This document shows, one piece after another, positions 10,590-22,706 of a stretch of 64,000 nt of DNA. Where the stretch lies: assembly GCA_020064725.1 (NCBI GenBank), contig JAGTWJ010000017.1, positions 3,658,001 through 3,722,000 of the forward strand. Direction: 5' to 3'. Under the pieces are notes generated by a model. The model did not search any database and had not been told where the DNA came from. It was given only the letters and a program-made list of their open reading frames with translations. The DNA comes from Drechslerella dactyloides (Eukaryota; Ascomycota; Orbiliomycetes; Orbiliales; Orbiliaceae). A program made the position numbers and the translations under genes. The stretch's first letter is position 1. Each line of letters begins with the position of its first letter.

Positions 10590-12322
10590 GTTGGGTTCCC
10601 AAATATTCAGAATGAGTGTATCAATTTCAGTGTTCGAACTGAAGGTTTTCGTTTTGGTGCATGGCGGAGAAGTTGCTGGTACGGAGTGTTAATTCCGCAA
10701 GTATGAGGACATACACAGATTATGGATCTCTCGATGAGGGTTTGCAGTGTAATCCCCATATATCATGATATATCAAAAGGCGGGAGGGTACCAGTTGATT
10801 GAACGGGGATCTCGCCATGCGCCATAGGTACATGTACACGTACCTATGCAGTGCAATGGGGCCAGACCCCCGTGTTAAATAGTATGGGCTTTGCACTGTT
10901 CATGCAAGATCAATTATACAAGGATTGTGGTGCTTGAGTTCCGAAAGAGGAAGTGAGACATGTGAAACCAAGTAGGTTCTCCCCCAAAGACCCTCCCGGA
11001 TACCAAAAGTGAACAACCCTAGAATTAGCGAGTAGTCTCCATCAATCTCACGACACAACTATATACTTACCAATACAATTCCAAAATAAAATTTGGGTTA
11101 AAGATTCCATAGTATCTCGAGAATATTCAGAAACGTAAATTTTATTTTTGAATACAGAATTGATGGAGTCATGCATAGCAGTTTGAAATCTGGTGTTTGC
11201 TCGTCCGTTGTTCACGTTTCATTGTCAGCCGCGTGCCGCGCATCTTTAAGATAAGAGCGGTTTGCTGATAGTTGAGTGAAACAAAGCAAGCAAGGGTGGA
11301 ATTAATGTTTTCGGGTGTGGATGCATTCGAGAAGTAGGTTTAGCAAATGTATAAGTAAGTAGATATGGAATTGTGACTGAGGGGAGGGTTGCAACTTGGA
11401 CCTGTTTTCCCCTCAAACGGCATACAGAAACTTGTCTCGCGAGCCAGACTGCCGTACTTTAACTACCGGCGAAGACAGAACGGTTTCCTAAAGGTGAAGA
11501 CTGAAGGCGGCGATTATCGAAAGACCTGAGTTAAAGGAGATAGTGGGCATAGTTGTGTTTTCTTTGTTGCAGCGGAAGCGTACAAGGTAATGTCATTCGC
11601 GTTTACTAGGTGATAGTATTCTAATCTCTTTGAAAAGTTGAATGCGCATTCGATTATAGGTACCCGTTATTCAGGTGTATTTGTTGTTTGAAAGTGGCCC
11701 GCTAAGGTAAGCATGTTGGAAACAAGGTTTTTTTTTACATTACAAAGTATAAGTATGTTGCAGGTGAACTAAAAAGAAATTCGGTAGAAATTATGTCGAA
11801 ACTCCTCACTTGGATTGAAGCCATCAAGGCGGTGGCGCTACTGGGGATTCTTGCGGTGCAGGTTGTTATCATCATCCGTTTGGAGGCGGGTGTTAAAGTG
11901 TCTTTGGATGGTCCCGTTCTCGTGGCGAGTTATAGTTCGGACAGCGGATATCGTTATCCAATATATGTTAAGAGCGTTTAAATAGGGATTTGAGGTGGAT
12001 AGGGATTCTTGCAAAAAGGGATTTTGTTCTCACGGTGGTAACATTTAGGATTCTCACTTCTTGTCTTTTTTTCACTTCTCTCCGTCACGAGGAGTGGTCG
12101 GTATATGGTGGTTTGAAGGATGTCTTCTGTTGGCTAGCTTTTCCTCAAGATTCTGGAAAGATATTAATTTTTATTTACAAGTTGGTCATATTTACATGAG
12201 GTTGAATCTACTTAACTAAGGGAGTTGGTGTTGTGGTCATGGAGGGGATCCCCTTCCGGAGCGATAGCGAAGGCGAGGGAGGCGATTAGCCTCCTAAAGT
12301 CACAGCTGTAGTCTCGGGTGTA
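10590..12322. other. Gene-poor region with repeat copy B and doubtful small ORFs
   Basis: Holds the second copy of the repeat blocks (10858-10869, 10962-10975, 11375-11397). Two small plus-strand ORFs occur: 11793-11981 (62 aa, ATG start, one predicted membrane helix VALLGILAVQVVIIIR) and 11990-12199 (hydrophobic, 69 aa). Neither has a domain or clear splice sites, so I do not call them genes. Confidence 0.35.
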
Positions 12323-12364
12323 ACGTAATCCACCGGCCTGCGAGCCGCACCGGCCTGCGAGCCA
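12323..12364 (+). repeat. Left terminal inverted repeat
   Basis: GC-rich 42-bp terminus; within it a 16-bp block (12331-12346) is repeated directly at 12348-12363, giving a 17-bp period. Such paired subterminal sites often bind transposase (inference). Confidence 0.85.
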
Positions 12365-12498
12365 CCTACATAGCCGAAATCCCGATTATGATCATGATTT
12401 CAATCCTGATTATAACAATAGCAATGATTGTGAGAGAAATAACATATATAATTATAAACTATATATAAATTACTATATACAGATAAAAGATAGGCATT

Positions 12499-12562
12499 AT
12501 TATGATTGTAATCCTGATTACAATCATAATCAAGATTATAATCAGGATTATAATCTTGATTA
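12499..12562. repeat. Two abutting perfect palindromes inside the element
   Basis: First palindrome: arms 12499-12513 and 12516-12530 (15 bp) around CT. Second: arms 12527-12543 and 12546-12562 (17 bp) around AG. They overlap by four bases. Both are built from GATTA/TAATC steps. Perfect pairing in a region otherwise full of mutations is notable. Confidence 0.8.
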
Positions 12563-14333
12563 AATAGGTGTGGTCAGTGTCTGTGCTGATATTATTATTG
12601 TTACAGGTGACAGTAATGTAGCAACAGCAGCGTTAGCGGCTGTTACTGCATGATTTTGTAAACATGTTATATACTATGTAGTATGCTGTTCAGCAGCATC
12701 AACAAACACTTACAGCTTAATATTAGCCAGCACACATACCTTCAATAATTGGTTTTGGCTACTAGGCTTGTATATACAACATTACTACTTTATATCCTAT
12801 AATAAACTGTTATTTGTAGCCTCCAAAATTATTATTTACATAAACAGATTATTTACTACTTTTGTTATTTTATTGAATTTGTGCTTAAGCAGAAAATCAA
12901 GATATAGATAAACAGTATTGATAAATTAATATAGTACAGCTAAATTGGCTGGGATTTAAACTATAGGGGTGTTTGGTATATTATTTTTAATATTATCTAT
13001 AATTATTTTAAGCAATTGTATATAGTTCACCCTAGTAAAGTTAAAAAATGATTTAAAAACTTTAAAAGGATTAAATAGGAAGAGCCTGTTGTTTTTCTAT
13101 TTTTTAATAATTATTTTATCTGTAAAGATCTTTTGATGTGTATTATTAATTAAATTAATAAAATCCTACTTTTTAATGCTAGTATTATCTCTTTTATAAA
13201 ACAAATTAATAGTATTACTGTATATCTATGAATAATGGCTAAAGAGACCAATATTAAGTAGCTGTAGAAAATATATTAAATAAGATAATAAATATAACAG
13301 AACAATATATATCTTATAATAATAATTAATAAAGTTTATTATTATATAATTGCTATAGTTGTCTAGGATTAGCAGTTTTGTTGAATGTGATGATTTAGGG
13401 CCTGCTATTGTTGCTATATAGGGATTAAAATAGTATTGTAGTTATTCTATGGTTAAATGATTATTTGTAAAGTTTTTGTTATTAATAGCCTAATGCTATC
13501 CTTTACAGTTAATATGATTCCAATACTATTTAAATAAATGTATATATTTAGAAAAGATTATTATTAGGGGATAATATTTCTTAATAGAGTTTATATACTT
13601 TATTATAGTTACTAAGTCTCTAGTATTATTATAAAAATAAAATTATTTATATTTGTTGTTGGTTGGTATAATAACTGTTGTAGTTCTTTTATAGCTAATT
13701 AGGAAATCCTTTTTATTTATATTTTAGATATTTTTAGACAAAATTTTGTGCTTTTTTATTATTTAATAGAAAATGATAAACCAGCTAATGACTATTTTAA
13801 TATTATTTACCTTTTCTCTTTTATTATCTAGGAGATATATGTATACTATAGTCAGCTCTATATACTATTGAAAGAATTGTGATATTTAATTTTTGTTTAT
13901 TTCACACCTAGTTATTTTGCTGGTTATTTAGCATACTAAATCTAGATAAGCAAGAAAGTTTTGTGATTATAGCTATATAATCTATTTAATAAAAACTTCT
14001 TTTTTACTATCTATTAATATTTAGTTTGTAGACTATTTTTAGTATGCACTGTATATAACACAGCTATTATAGTAATACTTAATAATAGAGGGTACTATAT
14101 TATACCTATAAACTACCTCATTAAACAAAAGCATACTACTACTTTTATAGGCCTAGATTACCTTTAAGATTCTTTACTCTTTAACCAAATTAAAGATAGA
14201 TATTTATTAGTACATTAATTTATATATAAATTAATAGTTGACTACTATCTAGCTAAAGATAGAAAAAAGAAAGGGGTAATCTGGTAATACTGACGAAGCA
14301 GGTTTGCTCGCTTAATAGGGCTAGCTGGCTAGC

Positions 14334-14375
14334 TGGCTCGCTGGCCGGTGCGGCTCGCAGGCCGGTGGATTACGT
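14334..14375 (-). repeat. Right terminal inverted repeat
   Basis: Reverse complement of the left end with a single T/A difference in the inner half. It contains the same doubled 16-bp block with that one change. Followed by the TA duplication and ordinary flanking sequence. Confidence 0.85.
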
Positions 14376-14377
14376 TA

Positions 14378-17300
14378 GTATTTTCTTTGTGTCACCTATA
14401 AATAAATTGACGTTTACGTATCGACTGAAGTTAAAATTTCTGTAGGATTTTCTTTTTCTCGAGTGCGAGTGTTTTGCCGTCTATCGTGGCGTGTACGGTA
14501 CGGAGTCGAGCTCGGTGCAGGGTTAATTACGCGGGTGGATGGGTGGGTGGCGGGAGAGTAGCGTTAACAGCGGCATCGTGAAGCGGCTTCTAGAAAACGT
14601 ACGTTTGCCGGGGACGTTTTCGGCGCTGGTTGAAAAGGGAAATAGTGGACCTCAACACCAAATATCTCGTGCGAGCGATATACACCACTAGCTATAGTAA
14701 GCGTGCAAATTTGCAACCGGTCATCTGGACTATTGCATACGCGAGAACGGCGAGGCGGTCGGAGAGCGTCGGGCAATCTCCTACAATGTTCGATTGGCCA
14801 GGGAGGCGTGTGAGGAAAAAAAATTTTGGTCGACACACCAAGCTGTATTGAGGGTTAAGCTTTGTCTCGTGGAACCAGACTGCCAATCCTTTGGCCTGCG
14901 AAGGGTTAAGCTATGGAGGGAGATATGCCGAGGAAGCTTCGATCAATTCAAACTCTGTTCGCGCGAGTGGGCATTTCCGTGAATTACTCCGAGCGGTGTG
15001 CAACTCACAGCCTACTCTGGAGAGGAAAGTTTGTATCTCCAGTTTGGAAAATTGGGTGTATTGTCCGATCGCGGTGGGTTTTTTTTACTGTTCTTTACTT
15101 TTGTGTGGACGCGCGTGCTTGGACTAGTACTGGCAGGTGAAGTACTGTGTATACGGGAAAGATCCACATAGTACAGCTGGGCGCGGGATCGAGAATTCGA
15201 TTCCCAGCTGATATATGCATGCACGTATGAAATGAATCTACGAGCGAGCTCGACTGTCCCGTACGCCTTAACGGATGGATTTATTGTATAGAGCTAGCTG
15301 CACGTACGGCAGGCAGGGTGCGTATGCTCGCATCTGGCGAATAAGAGGCAGCTTCGAGACTTCTTCTTCGCCTGGATGAACGTAGCTCGCTAGTTGGGTT
15401 CCATCCACAGTTCCCGGCTAGCACCAGCTGCTGGGTATCTACACAATAGCTAGCTAGCTACATTGCATGAATCGCTGTTTCACTTGTTCCTTTTGATGCT
15501 CGCGCGCTCATGTGCTCATTTCGGGCAGTTCGTTAGGATGCGCGGGCTTCTCTCGGCAACAATCGCAAGATTCAATCCAAAAAAGGTGATAGATTAGGTG
15601 GCCACGGGTGGATATATTGCTCGGTGCAGCGATAAGGGAACATAAGATGGCTGCGCGACTGTATTCGGTCGAGACCACATGGACACACTGCACCGATGGT
15701 GTATTCTTAGCAGCAGACAAAAATTTCCAGCTGAAATTAAGAATCGACGGGGTATATTGCAATTAGCAGGGTGTGGCGAGCTCCATGGTGCACCGTCGAG
15801 CTTCAGACCGCCCGGATTGATTCAAAGCCCGCGGACCAGCCGAAAACCACCGGAAAAAGAAACGGAACAAAAAAGTAAATCGGAACCCAAAGGTCGCTTG
15901 CGGAACTGGGTGTTTTCAGTAAAGAGGAGGAGGAGGAGGAGGAGGAGGAGGAGGAGGAGGGAAGGTGACTCGTGAGCGCTTGCATTATCACAATCTTCGG
16001 GGAGAGCGAGGAGTGGGCTAGCGGGTCGCAGAGTGGTTCAATTTAGTTTACTCCATGGGACACGTACTCGATAGATTCTTCTTCTTCCGTTGTTCCCTGC
16101 TGCATACCTGCTGCAGCTACACTATGAATGGGAGAATTGTCTCGACGGGGAGAGTGCCTGAGCGCTGGTGTATGCGTATACGCACAGCCGTGAAGTCAGT
16201 GCAGCACGGACTCGACGAGGCTGAAGAATCTGCGCGAGAGAATTTTATGTATGTAGATGGTCGGATGACGGGTCGAACGCCATCGGAGGCTCGCTCGGCG
16301 GCATGTCGGGGCCTGTCAGTCCGCTCTGAAGGGTTGGGAGATGCGGTGTGGATGGCGGGCGAGAGGGAGTTTATAGGCGGGCGAGCAGGCGGTCACGATG
16401 CTTGGCGGGCGTGTTGCGGGGCCGGGCGGGCGGCGGGCGGCGGTCGTGGGTTTAAGCTCCTGGCAGCTGCAGCCCGGCTGGCTTGCTATCGTGAAGACCG
16501 CCCGCCGCAAATTAACTCGCTTGTTCCTTCACGATGCGTCGGTCGCCGGCGCGTGTTGCGGGGTAAACTACTACGGCAGGCACGCAACACAGACGCTACC
16601 ATGGAGGAAGAGTATATGGCGGCCTTGGCACACGCACGCTGAGCGGCGCTGATATCATACGCTCTCACACATCATCATTTAGATCTCCGTCGGCCGTTGA
16701 CGCTATATCATCACCGTCGATGAGGATTGTCGCCCGGTAGATGCTCTTGCCCTCCAACTTATCGGGTCGCTTGCCTGCCGTTGGACTCGCGCTGATGCTC
16801 TGCCAAAGGAAGTGAGGGGAGATAACGTTAGCATGATGGTGTGCACACGCAATGCATTCCGCCCTCAATCGATCGATCGAGTCAGCCGTACTGAATTTCT
16901 GACCACTCGGCCTCGATATCGGGAGACGCTATTCCCCAATTGCTCTCGTACCCTCCCATTGTCGACGGCCCTGCGTATTTTTAGCCAGAGTCGACGGGAC
17001 AAATTTTTGCAAAAGGGTGTAGTGTTCGCATCCGGTCAGGTCGAGTGACCACCGTTGGATTCACCCGATATGCTTTATGACAATATCTTGTTCAAATTGA
17101 GGGGTACATGTCAATGTAGACATCAGGATTTAAGCTTCTGCAATATACAATCGCTGTACAGGTACCATCTTATCGCAGGCGAGAAGGCTATATTGCGCAA
17201 AGTTATGCATACAGACTGACAAGGCTGGACGTCTGCTCGCCAGATTTTGGAATCGAGTCCCGTGGAAGAGGATGGAGAAAAATTCTGTATGAAATGCATT

Positions 17301-17886
17301 CCATTAGTCAGACCATATCATAACGCTGCACGCCGTCGGTCGATACGGAATGCGTCCACGTTTCCCCGAGAGGGAGCAAAGATCTTCGCCGCAGCCCTGG
17401 TCCGGCTGCCTGGCCTGTCCTGGCCTTGAGAAGAACAAGAACAAGAAGGAAAAGAACCGAGGAAGAACGAAGGAAAGAGAAAATTTTGATACGGCTGGCG
17501 TCTGGACTTCGAAGGACCGCCGTTGGTTCTCCCTTTCGTTTCTTCTTTCCGTCCTTCGTGCACCAGGAGAGCGGAGTCGAGCGGTGCAGGGTGCTGCACC
17601 TCCCCTTCGCAGCTGGAGGATGGCGGAGCGGAGCTGGGGGTTACCGATCAACCCGGACAGGACTGGGACAATGCCTGCACGTATCGAGGCTAGCCTGTCC
17701 GTCTGTCTGTCAATCGGCCGTCGACAGAGCTAGCTACGCGGTGCTCTGCGGAGTTTCTTTTTCGAGGGGGCTCGAGCTGGTGGAGGAAGCACGTCGACTC
17801 GACTCGATTTGGGTTCTGCTCGGTGTCGGGCCATAACCTCCAGCTGCGCCAGCGAAGTGGCCGCCGCCGCTGGAGGGAGTGGAAAG
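14378..17886. other. Long intergenic region, no supported gene
   Basis: About 3.5 kb between the transposon and the SDR promoter. It is GC-richer than the element. A trinucleotide (AGG)n microsatellite lies at 15924-15961. Overlapping ORFs on both strands (the longest at 16055-16642, 195 codons) have skewed Arg/Ala/Gly composition and no domain, so I leave them out. Confidence 0.45.
15924..15961 (+). repeat. (AGG)n microsatellite
   Basis: About twelve near-perfect AGG/GGA units in non-coding DNA. Confidence 0.9.
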
Positions 17887-17897
17887 TATATAAAAGG
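17887..17897 (+). promoter_or_regulatory. TATA box of the SDR gene
   Basis: TATATAAAAGG, a canonical TATA element, 541 bp before the ATG at 18438. The sequence between is CT-rich with many short pyrimidine runs, as in highly expressed fungal promoters and leaders. If used, it implies a leader of roughly 500 nt or an unseen leader intron. Confidence 0.55.
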
Positions 17898-18437
17898 CGG
17901 TGGGCGGTCCTGGCTTCGAGATCGATATCATCCTCACCGCCTTTGATATCGTTTCTGCCCATCGACATTGCATTGCCCTCCCCCGCGTTATCCAGCATCT
18001 CACAGCTTTCTTCTTGCACCTGTAGTGCCGCATTGAACTCGCGCTGTACAGCGACATCATCTCCGCTCAATCAAAACCTGTTTTCGCCGTCCGGCCTTCA
18101 TCTCGAGCGATCTTGATATATCTCTGCTGGTAGCCGCCGTATCGCATCAGCTTACCTCTCCTCCTCCTGTTTCTCCCACCACCGACGCGCTCACCTTCGC
18201 CAGCTTCTGCTTTGTGCAATCGTGTGGAGAGCTCAGCAGTCGTCGCACACTCGCCGGATCGCCTGGTTGCCATTTCGCCGCTCGTAGCACGGGCGCCGCA
18301 GCTGACCGCGCCAGTTCGGCCTCTTCCCCTCTTTAATAGCTCGACCAGCTGTCCATTACTATAAATCTTGCTCCTCCAGACAGCATCAACCTTTCCGTTT
18401 AGCATCACACCAGAGTAGTCTTTCCGGCTCGTCGAAA

Positions 18438-19452
18438 ATGGTCATGGCCGAAACTGTCGTTGCGCCCACTTCCACCGCTGGAACTGCCCAGCCCGCCGCA
18501 GCGCCGGAGCAGCGGCCCCAGATTGTCGCACCATCGCGCAAAAACACGCACGGTGTCGTCACCGGCCCCGTGCCGCACATCCTCGATGCGGCGACGGGAT
18601 TGACGCCCACGCTGCAGAAATTCCGTCTCGACGGCAAGGTCGCCGTCGTCACAGGGTGAGTTCGTAAAGAAATGTGGTTCCATTGAAGGGTCTGGCCGGC
18701 TGACAAGTGAGTGAAATAATAGTGGCGCCCGCGGCCTCGGCTTCAACATGGCGTCGGCGCTCTGCGAATGCGGCGTCAAGGCAATTGCCATCCTCGACAT
18801 CCTCCAAGAACACGGCGACGACGCCATCGCCCTCCTCCACCACAAATACGGCGTCGCCGCCGCCTTCTACAAAATCGACGTCCGCGACGAAGAGGCCGTC
18901 CGCGACGTCATCGCCTCCGTCCAGCAGCACCTCGGCTCCGTCGACATCATGCTCTGCTCAGCGGGGATCGCGGACTCGAACATCAAAGCCGAGGAATACC
19001 CGATCGATAAGTTCCGCCGCCTGATCGATATCAACCTCACGGGCAGCTTCATCTGCGCGCAGGCGGCCGCGCAGGCCATGATTGCCGAGAAGCACGGCGG
19101 CTCCATCATCTTCATCGCGAGCATGTCCGGCCATATCGTCAATTTCCCGCAGCAGCAGTCGTGCTACAATGCGAGCAAGGCCGGTGTGATCCATTTGATG
19201 AAGAGCCTGGCGGCCGAGTGGGCGCAGTACGGGATCCGCTGCAACAGCATCTCGCCGGGGTACATGGACACGGCGCTGAATCGGGTCCCCGCGCTGGAGG
19301 CGCAGAAGACGATCTGGAAGAGCCGGACGCCGCAGGAGAGGCTGGGGAATGTGGACGAGTTGAACAATACGGCGGTGTTTCTGGCGAGCGAGGCGTCGTC
19401 GTTCATGACCGGGTCCGACCTGGTCATCGACGGTGGGTATTGCTGCTGGTAG
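18438..19452 (+). CDS. SDR-family polyol dehydrogenase/ketoreductase, 315 aa
   Basis: Exons 18438-18655 and 18723-19452; the 67-nt intron splits the Gly codon of the cofactor motif. A disordered Ala/Pro-rich N-terminus of about 60 residues precedes the classical short-chain dehydrogenase fold. The motifs are TGGARGLG (residues 72-79, NAD(P) binding), DVRD, CSAGIAD replacing the usual NNAG, Ser208 in IASMSG, and Tyr221-x3-Lys225 in YNASK. SISPGYMDT and the C-terminal DLVIDGGYCCW also fit. The block MSGHIVN.PQ.Q..YN.SKAG is typical of fungal D-arabinitol 2-dehydrogenase / sorbose reductase / mannitol 2-dehydrogenase relatives, so reversible oxidation of a sugar alcohol in the cytosol is the likely activity. 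The exact substrate cannot be read from sequence. The start is the first of two close Met codons (MVM). Confidence 0.93.
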
Positions 19453-22400
19453 ACGCGTATTGCGTACGTCTCATTGTATCACGCGCTCTCGTACATTTTT
19501 CACCAAGTCTCTGCACACATCACGACCAAAAAAGCTACAGCATGCGGGCGGAGTTGTCTTTCTATCGTTTGAGTTTTTTCGTTCCTTCATTTACTGCCTA
19601 CGTCGAATTAGAAGCTGAGGAGGAGGGGGCGTTATTTGAAATTGGGGGATAAAAAATTACTTTCGTTTTCTTTCGCGAACGCGCTTGTCCTGATGTTCAC
19701 GTTCTAGCCTGTTCGCGCGCGTGTTTCTTTCGATTCTTATACTATAATATTATCATAATGACGACATTGAATGATACATACACATATTTCTCAAGTTCAT
19801 AATCTCACCGATTCGGCAATGTGTAGGACGCGTGTATCGAGAACGCTTATACTACTGGATACTAGCTTGTAAGCTTTAGCAGCTACTTAGATTAGCTGGA
19901 GGTTGTGGGTAGACACTTGACTCGCCGATCGTCGGGCGAGGTTCCGAGACGACACAGTGGCGAAATGAGGCTCGCCGGATGGGGTATATATTGCGGTGTG
20001 CACTCTAGGCTTACGACAGGCCGGCCTGGCGATATTGCCCCATCGGTTCTGGAGGGATTGTACTCAACAGGTATTGACGTTATACGTTATACAATATCGG
20101 GAAGAATTGCTATATCCATACATATCTTTCAAACACTGGCCACAGCTAGCTAGCTAATGGCAAATATACCAAGTATATTATATCATCGCGAACTCTATCT
20201 ATCGATCGAGCTGACAGTGCTGTATTTTGGCGCTATGGTGTGCATGCAGAGTGCAGTGCACTGCGTGACGCGACGGGGTTTTTCAGTGGGCAGACAGATT
20301 AATATTGTATCGGCGGTACGGGGACGTTACATTACGTTACGTACAGGTACGGCGGGTTACGTACGGACGGAGCGGTACTGTCATTGTCATGTCATGTCAT
20401 GTCCTGACTGACAACTGACAGATTGCAGACGTCTGTCATGTCTGTCTGTCTGTACCGGTGGCGTAATTTTAAATTTGCTGCAGCCTGGCCGGTTCATTTC
20501 ATTTAAATTTCGACGGACGTGTACCTCGGTTCGAGGCGCGATACTCATGACGGCGAGTCATACGATTAATCTTGAAGCTAAGTTGTGTGCATACGTATGT
20601 AGGACTGCGAATTTCGATATCTACGAGGGGGTAAATTTAGTCTCGGGGACGCTGGGGTAAATTGTTGATTGCGGTGTCGTTTCGGGCTACATTTGTTTCA
20701 ACGGGTTGAAACCAGCTGGATCGGTTTCGGATTTAAATATTTCGCGATCGATAATTATAGGCACTGCGGGGAGACGCCGGACGGGGCAGCCCGTTCGAGG
20801 GGGTGGAGATAACTTGTAAACGTGATTGGTAGAAGGGTCGGAGAGTCGAGCCGCTGGAGTTGGAAAGATATGTGTCTTGAATCGTGGGGGGCTGTCGATG
20901 AGGAAGGTGAGTGGACGGCCAGGCGCCGGATCATGTTGTCCTATCGATAAGAGGTGCCGGATTGCGAATTGTAGTCGAGGTCACCGGAGCTGCGGGCGGG
21001 AGCTGCATGCAAGTGGATGAGTACGGTATTGACATTGTGGATCGATACCCCATCGTCCGTCCGAATAATGTGATATGTGACGATGCACCGAAGCACATAT
21101 TTTAAAGGTATACTGACGTGAAGTAACGTATGGAAATACACGTCTGCAATTGTAGAGCTCCGAGATGGATGGATGGATGTGGATGCGGTGACATGGTCGA
21201 CGGCCATTCGTTTAACGTTTGCGAATAAGGTTAAATTTAGCTTGACGTAGAACGTAAATTTGCTCCGGCTTTTTCCTCGCCCGCGTCTCGCAAATCGAAT
21301 GCGTCACGTCACGTTTGTTCGTACGTCGACTTGAATTGATCCTGCTCGCTACATAGGATATCCACCACCGACTGTATCGACATCTACGGACGGATATCGG
21401 CTCTATCGATCGGTATCTCTTGACGGGTATGTTTGCGCGCCTGCTTTATATTGTTTGAAGCCGTTATCAAAGTCGTCATTGCAAGTTCTCGTGGGGTGCG
21501 CTGTATACTACGTCCCTGCTCGATCGGTACGAGGGCGAGGATACCGGGCCTATATCATCGTATCGCTATTATATCGGGATACCAACTGCTGGGCCTGGGA
21601 TATAGCATCTCCTCGTACAGTCGGCGGCATCAAAGGCAACCCCACCGGCCGCCCGCCTGTCCACCAACCAGCGGGCCAGCAGTTTCCAGCCGGCGTTCTA
21701 CCTCATTCCCGAACGGTAGCGACGCCCGGACCGGGTTCTCGTGCCCAGGACGATTGATCTTTCAGGAAGGCCGGACTGCCAGCCAGACCAGCCGGACCAG
21801 CTGCAGGTGTTCTTACCGTTCTCGTAGCTCTCCCGCTTTTTCTTCATTTTTCTTTTCGTCTCGTTCGTTCGTTAACGTGCGTCCTGGCTGTTGGTTCGTT
21901 GATGTTATATCACCGGTCGGTTGGTTGGAAGTTTGAATTCTTCGAAACCTTTCTCACTCCCCTCTCCCCCCCATCTACTGTCCGCCTGCCCGTCTCTCGC
22001 TATCGCAACCTCGTACATACATACGTTCCTCCTCTTCTATCCATCGCTCGTATACGTACGCCTCGCAATTCCCTAGTCCCGGAGCAGAGCAGAGTGTCTC
22101 GGCCGGCTCGGCGTGAGATCGGAACGCTGGTGTTTCGCATAACGGTCTCCCTGCCAGTCACAGTTCACAGTCACACTCGAGCCGGGAACCTCAACCTCCA
22201 CTCTCAGTTGACTTCTATTATTAAAGAAAAAAAACAAGAAAAACCACCTCGCTTTCGCTCAGTTTCCCCCAACCTGCATAACATCTAAAGCCCTCAAAGC
22301 ACGCCCGCAGCCGCCAGCAGTCCCGCATTCATACACTCACGTATACATACATACAGCCGTTACAGCCGTCCGCATCGTCCGGTCTGTCTGGTACATACAT

Positions 22401-22555
22401 ACGTACGTACGTACATACGCTGGCAGCAGCAGCGGAGCGGAAATAACGGAAAGCACCGTGACATTCCTCGGCTTTTTCTGTCCCTCAGCGAGCGTTTACG
22501 TTTTCCTGCCCGTTCGTCCGTTGGTTGGGTGCATGTTATCCACGCACTGATAGCA
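19453..22555. other. Intergenic region upstream of UFD4
   Basis: About 3.1 kb. Ends in pyrimidine-rich sequence (21850-22260) and a short (GTAC/ATAC) repeat at 22391-22418. A CAGACGTCTG palindrome occurs near 20424-20433. ORFs are short and shadow-like. Confidence 0.4.
22391..22418 (+). repeat. Tetranucleotide (GTAC/ATAC) microsatellite
   Basis: Simple repeat of GTAC and ATAC units 0.3 kb upstream of the ubiquitin-ligase start. Confidence 0.75.
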
Positions 22556-22672
22556 GGAGAGCAGGCCGAGACGGACGGAGAGCGAGAGAGACGAGAGAGC
22601 GAGAGTGACGAGAGACGAGAGAGATAGAGACGGAGATAGAGACGGAGACAGAGAGAGAAGAAGATCTCGAGT
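22556..22672 (+). repeat. Purine-rich (GA)-type tract in the UFD4 leader
   Basis: About 115 nt made almost wholly of GAGA, GACGGA and GATAGA units. It is open in the UFD4 frame with an upstream in-frame ATG at 22605, but encodes only Arg/Asp/Glu runs, so I treat it as leader. Confidence 0.7.
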
Positions 22673-22706
22673 GGGTGAACGAGAGAGGAACCCAAGCTTA
22701 ACTCTC

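Larger units (their letters stand above)
12323..14375. mobile_element. TA-flanked TIR element (Tc1/mariner-pogo-like), 2,053 bp, decayed interior
   Basis: The left end 12323-12364 and right end 14334-14375 are 42-bp inverted repeats matching at 41 of 42 positions, beginning ACGTAATCCACCGGCC. Both sides are flanked by TA (12321-12322 and 14376-14377), the target duplication of Tc1/mariner elements. Fungal pogo/Fot1-type elements are about 1.8-2.2 kb, the same size. The interior is strongly AT-rich with stops in all frames, so no transposase can be read. That fits repeat-induced point mutation or simple decay. Assignment to the superfamily rests on TA, length and TIR form only. Confidence 0.82.

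Noticed and set aside
12323..14375. LTR retrotransposon or mitochondrial insertion as an explanation of the AT-rich block
   Set aside because: Ends are inverted, not direct, repeats with TA duplication, and no mitochondrial gene can be read in the interior.
16055..16642. 195-codon plus-strand ORF
   Set aside because: Arg/Gly/Ala-skewed, no domain, overlaps other open frames in GC-rich DNA.
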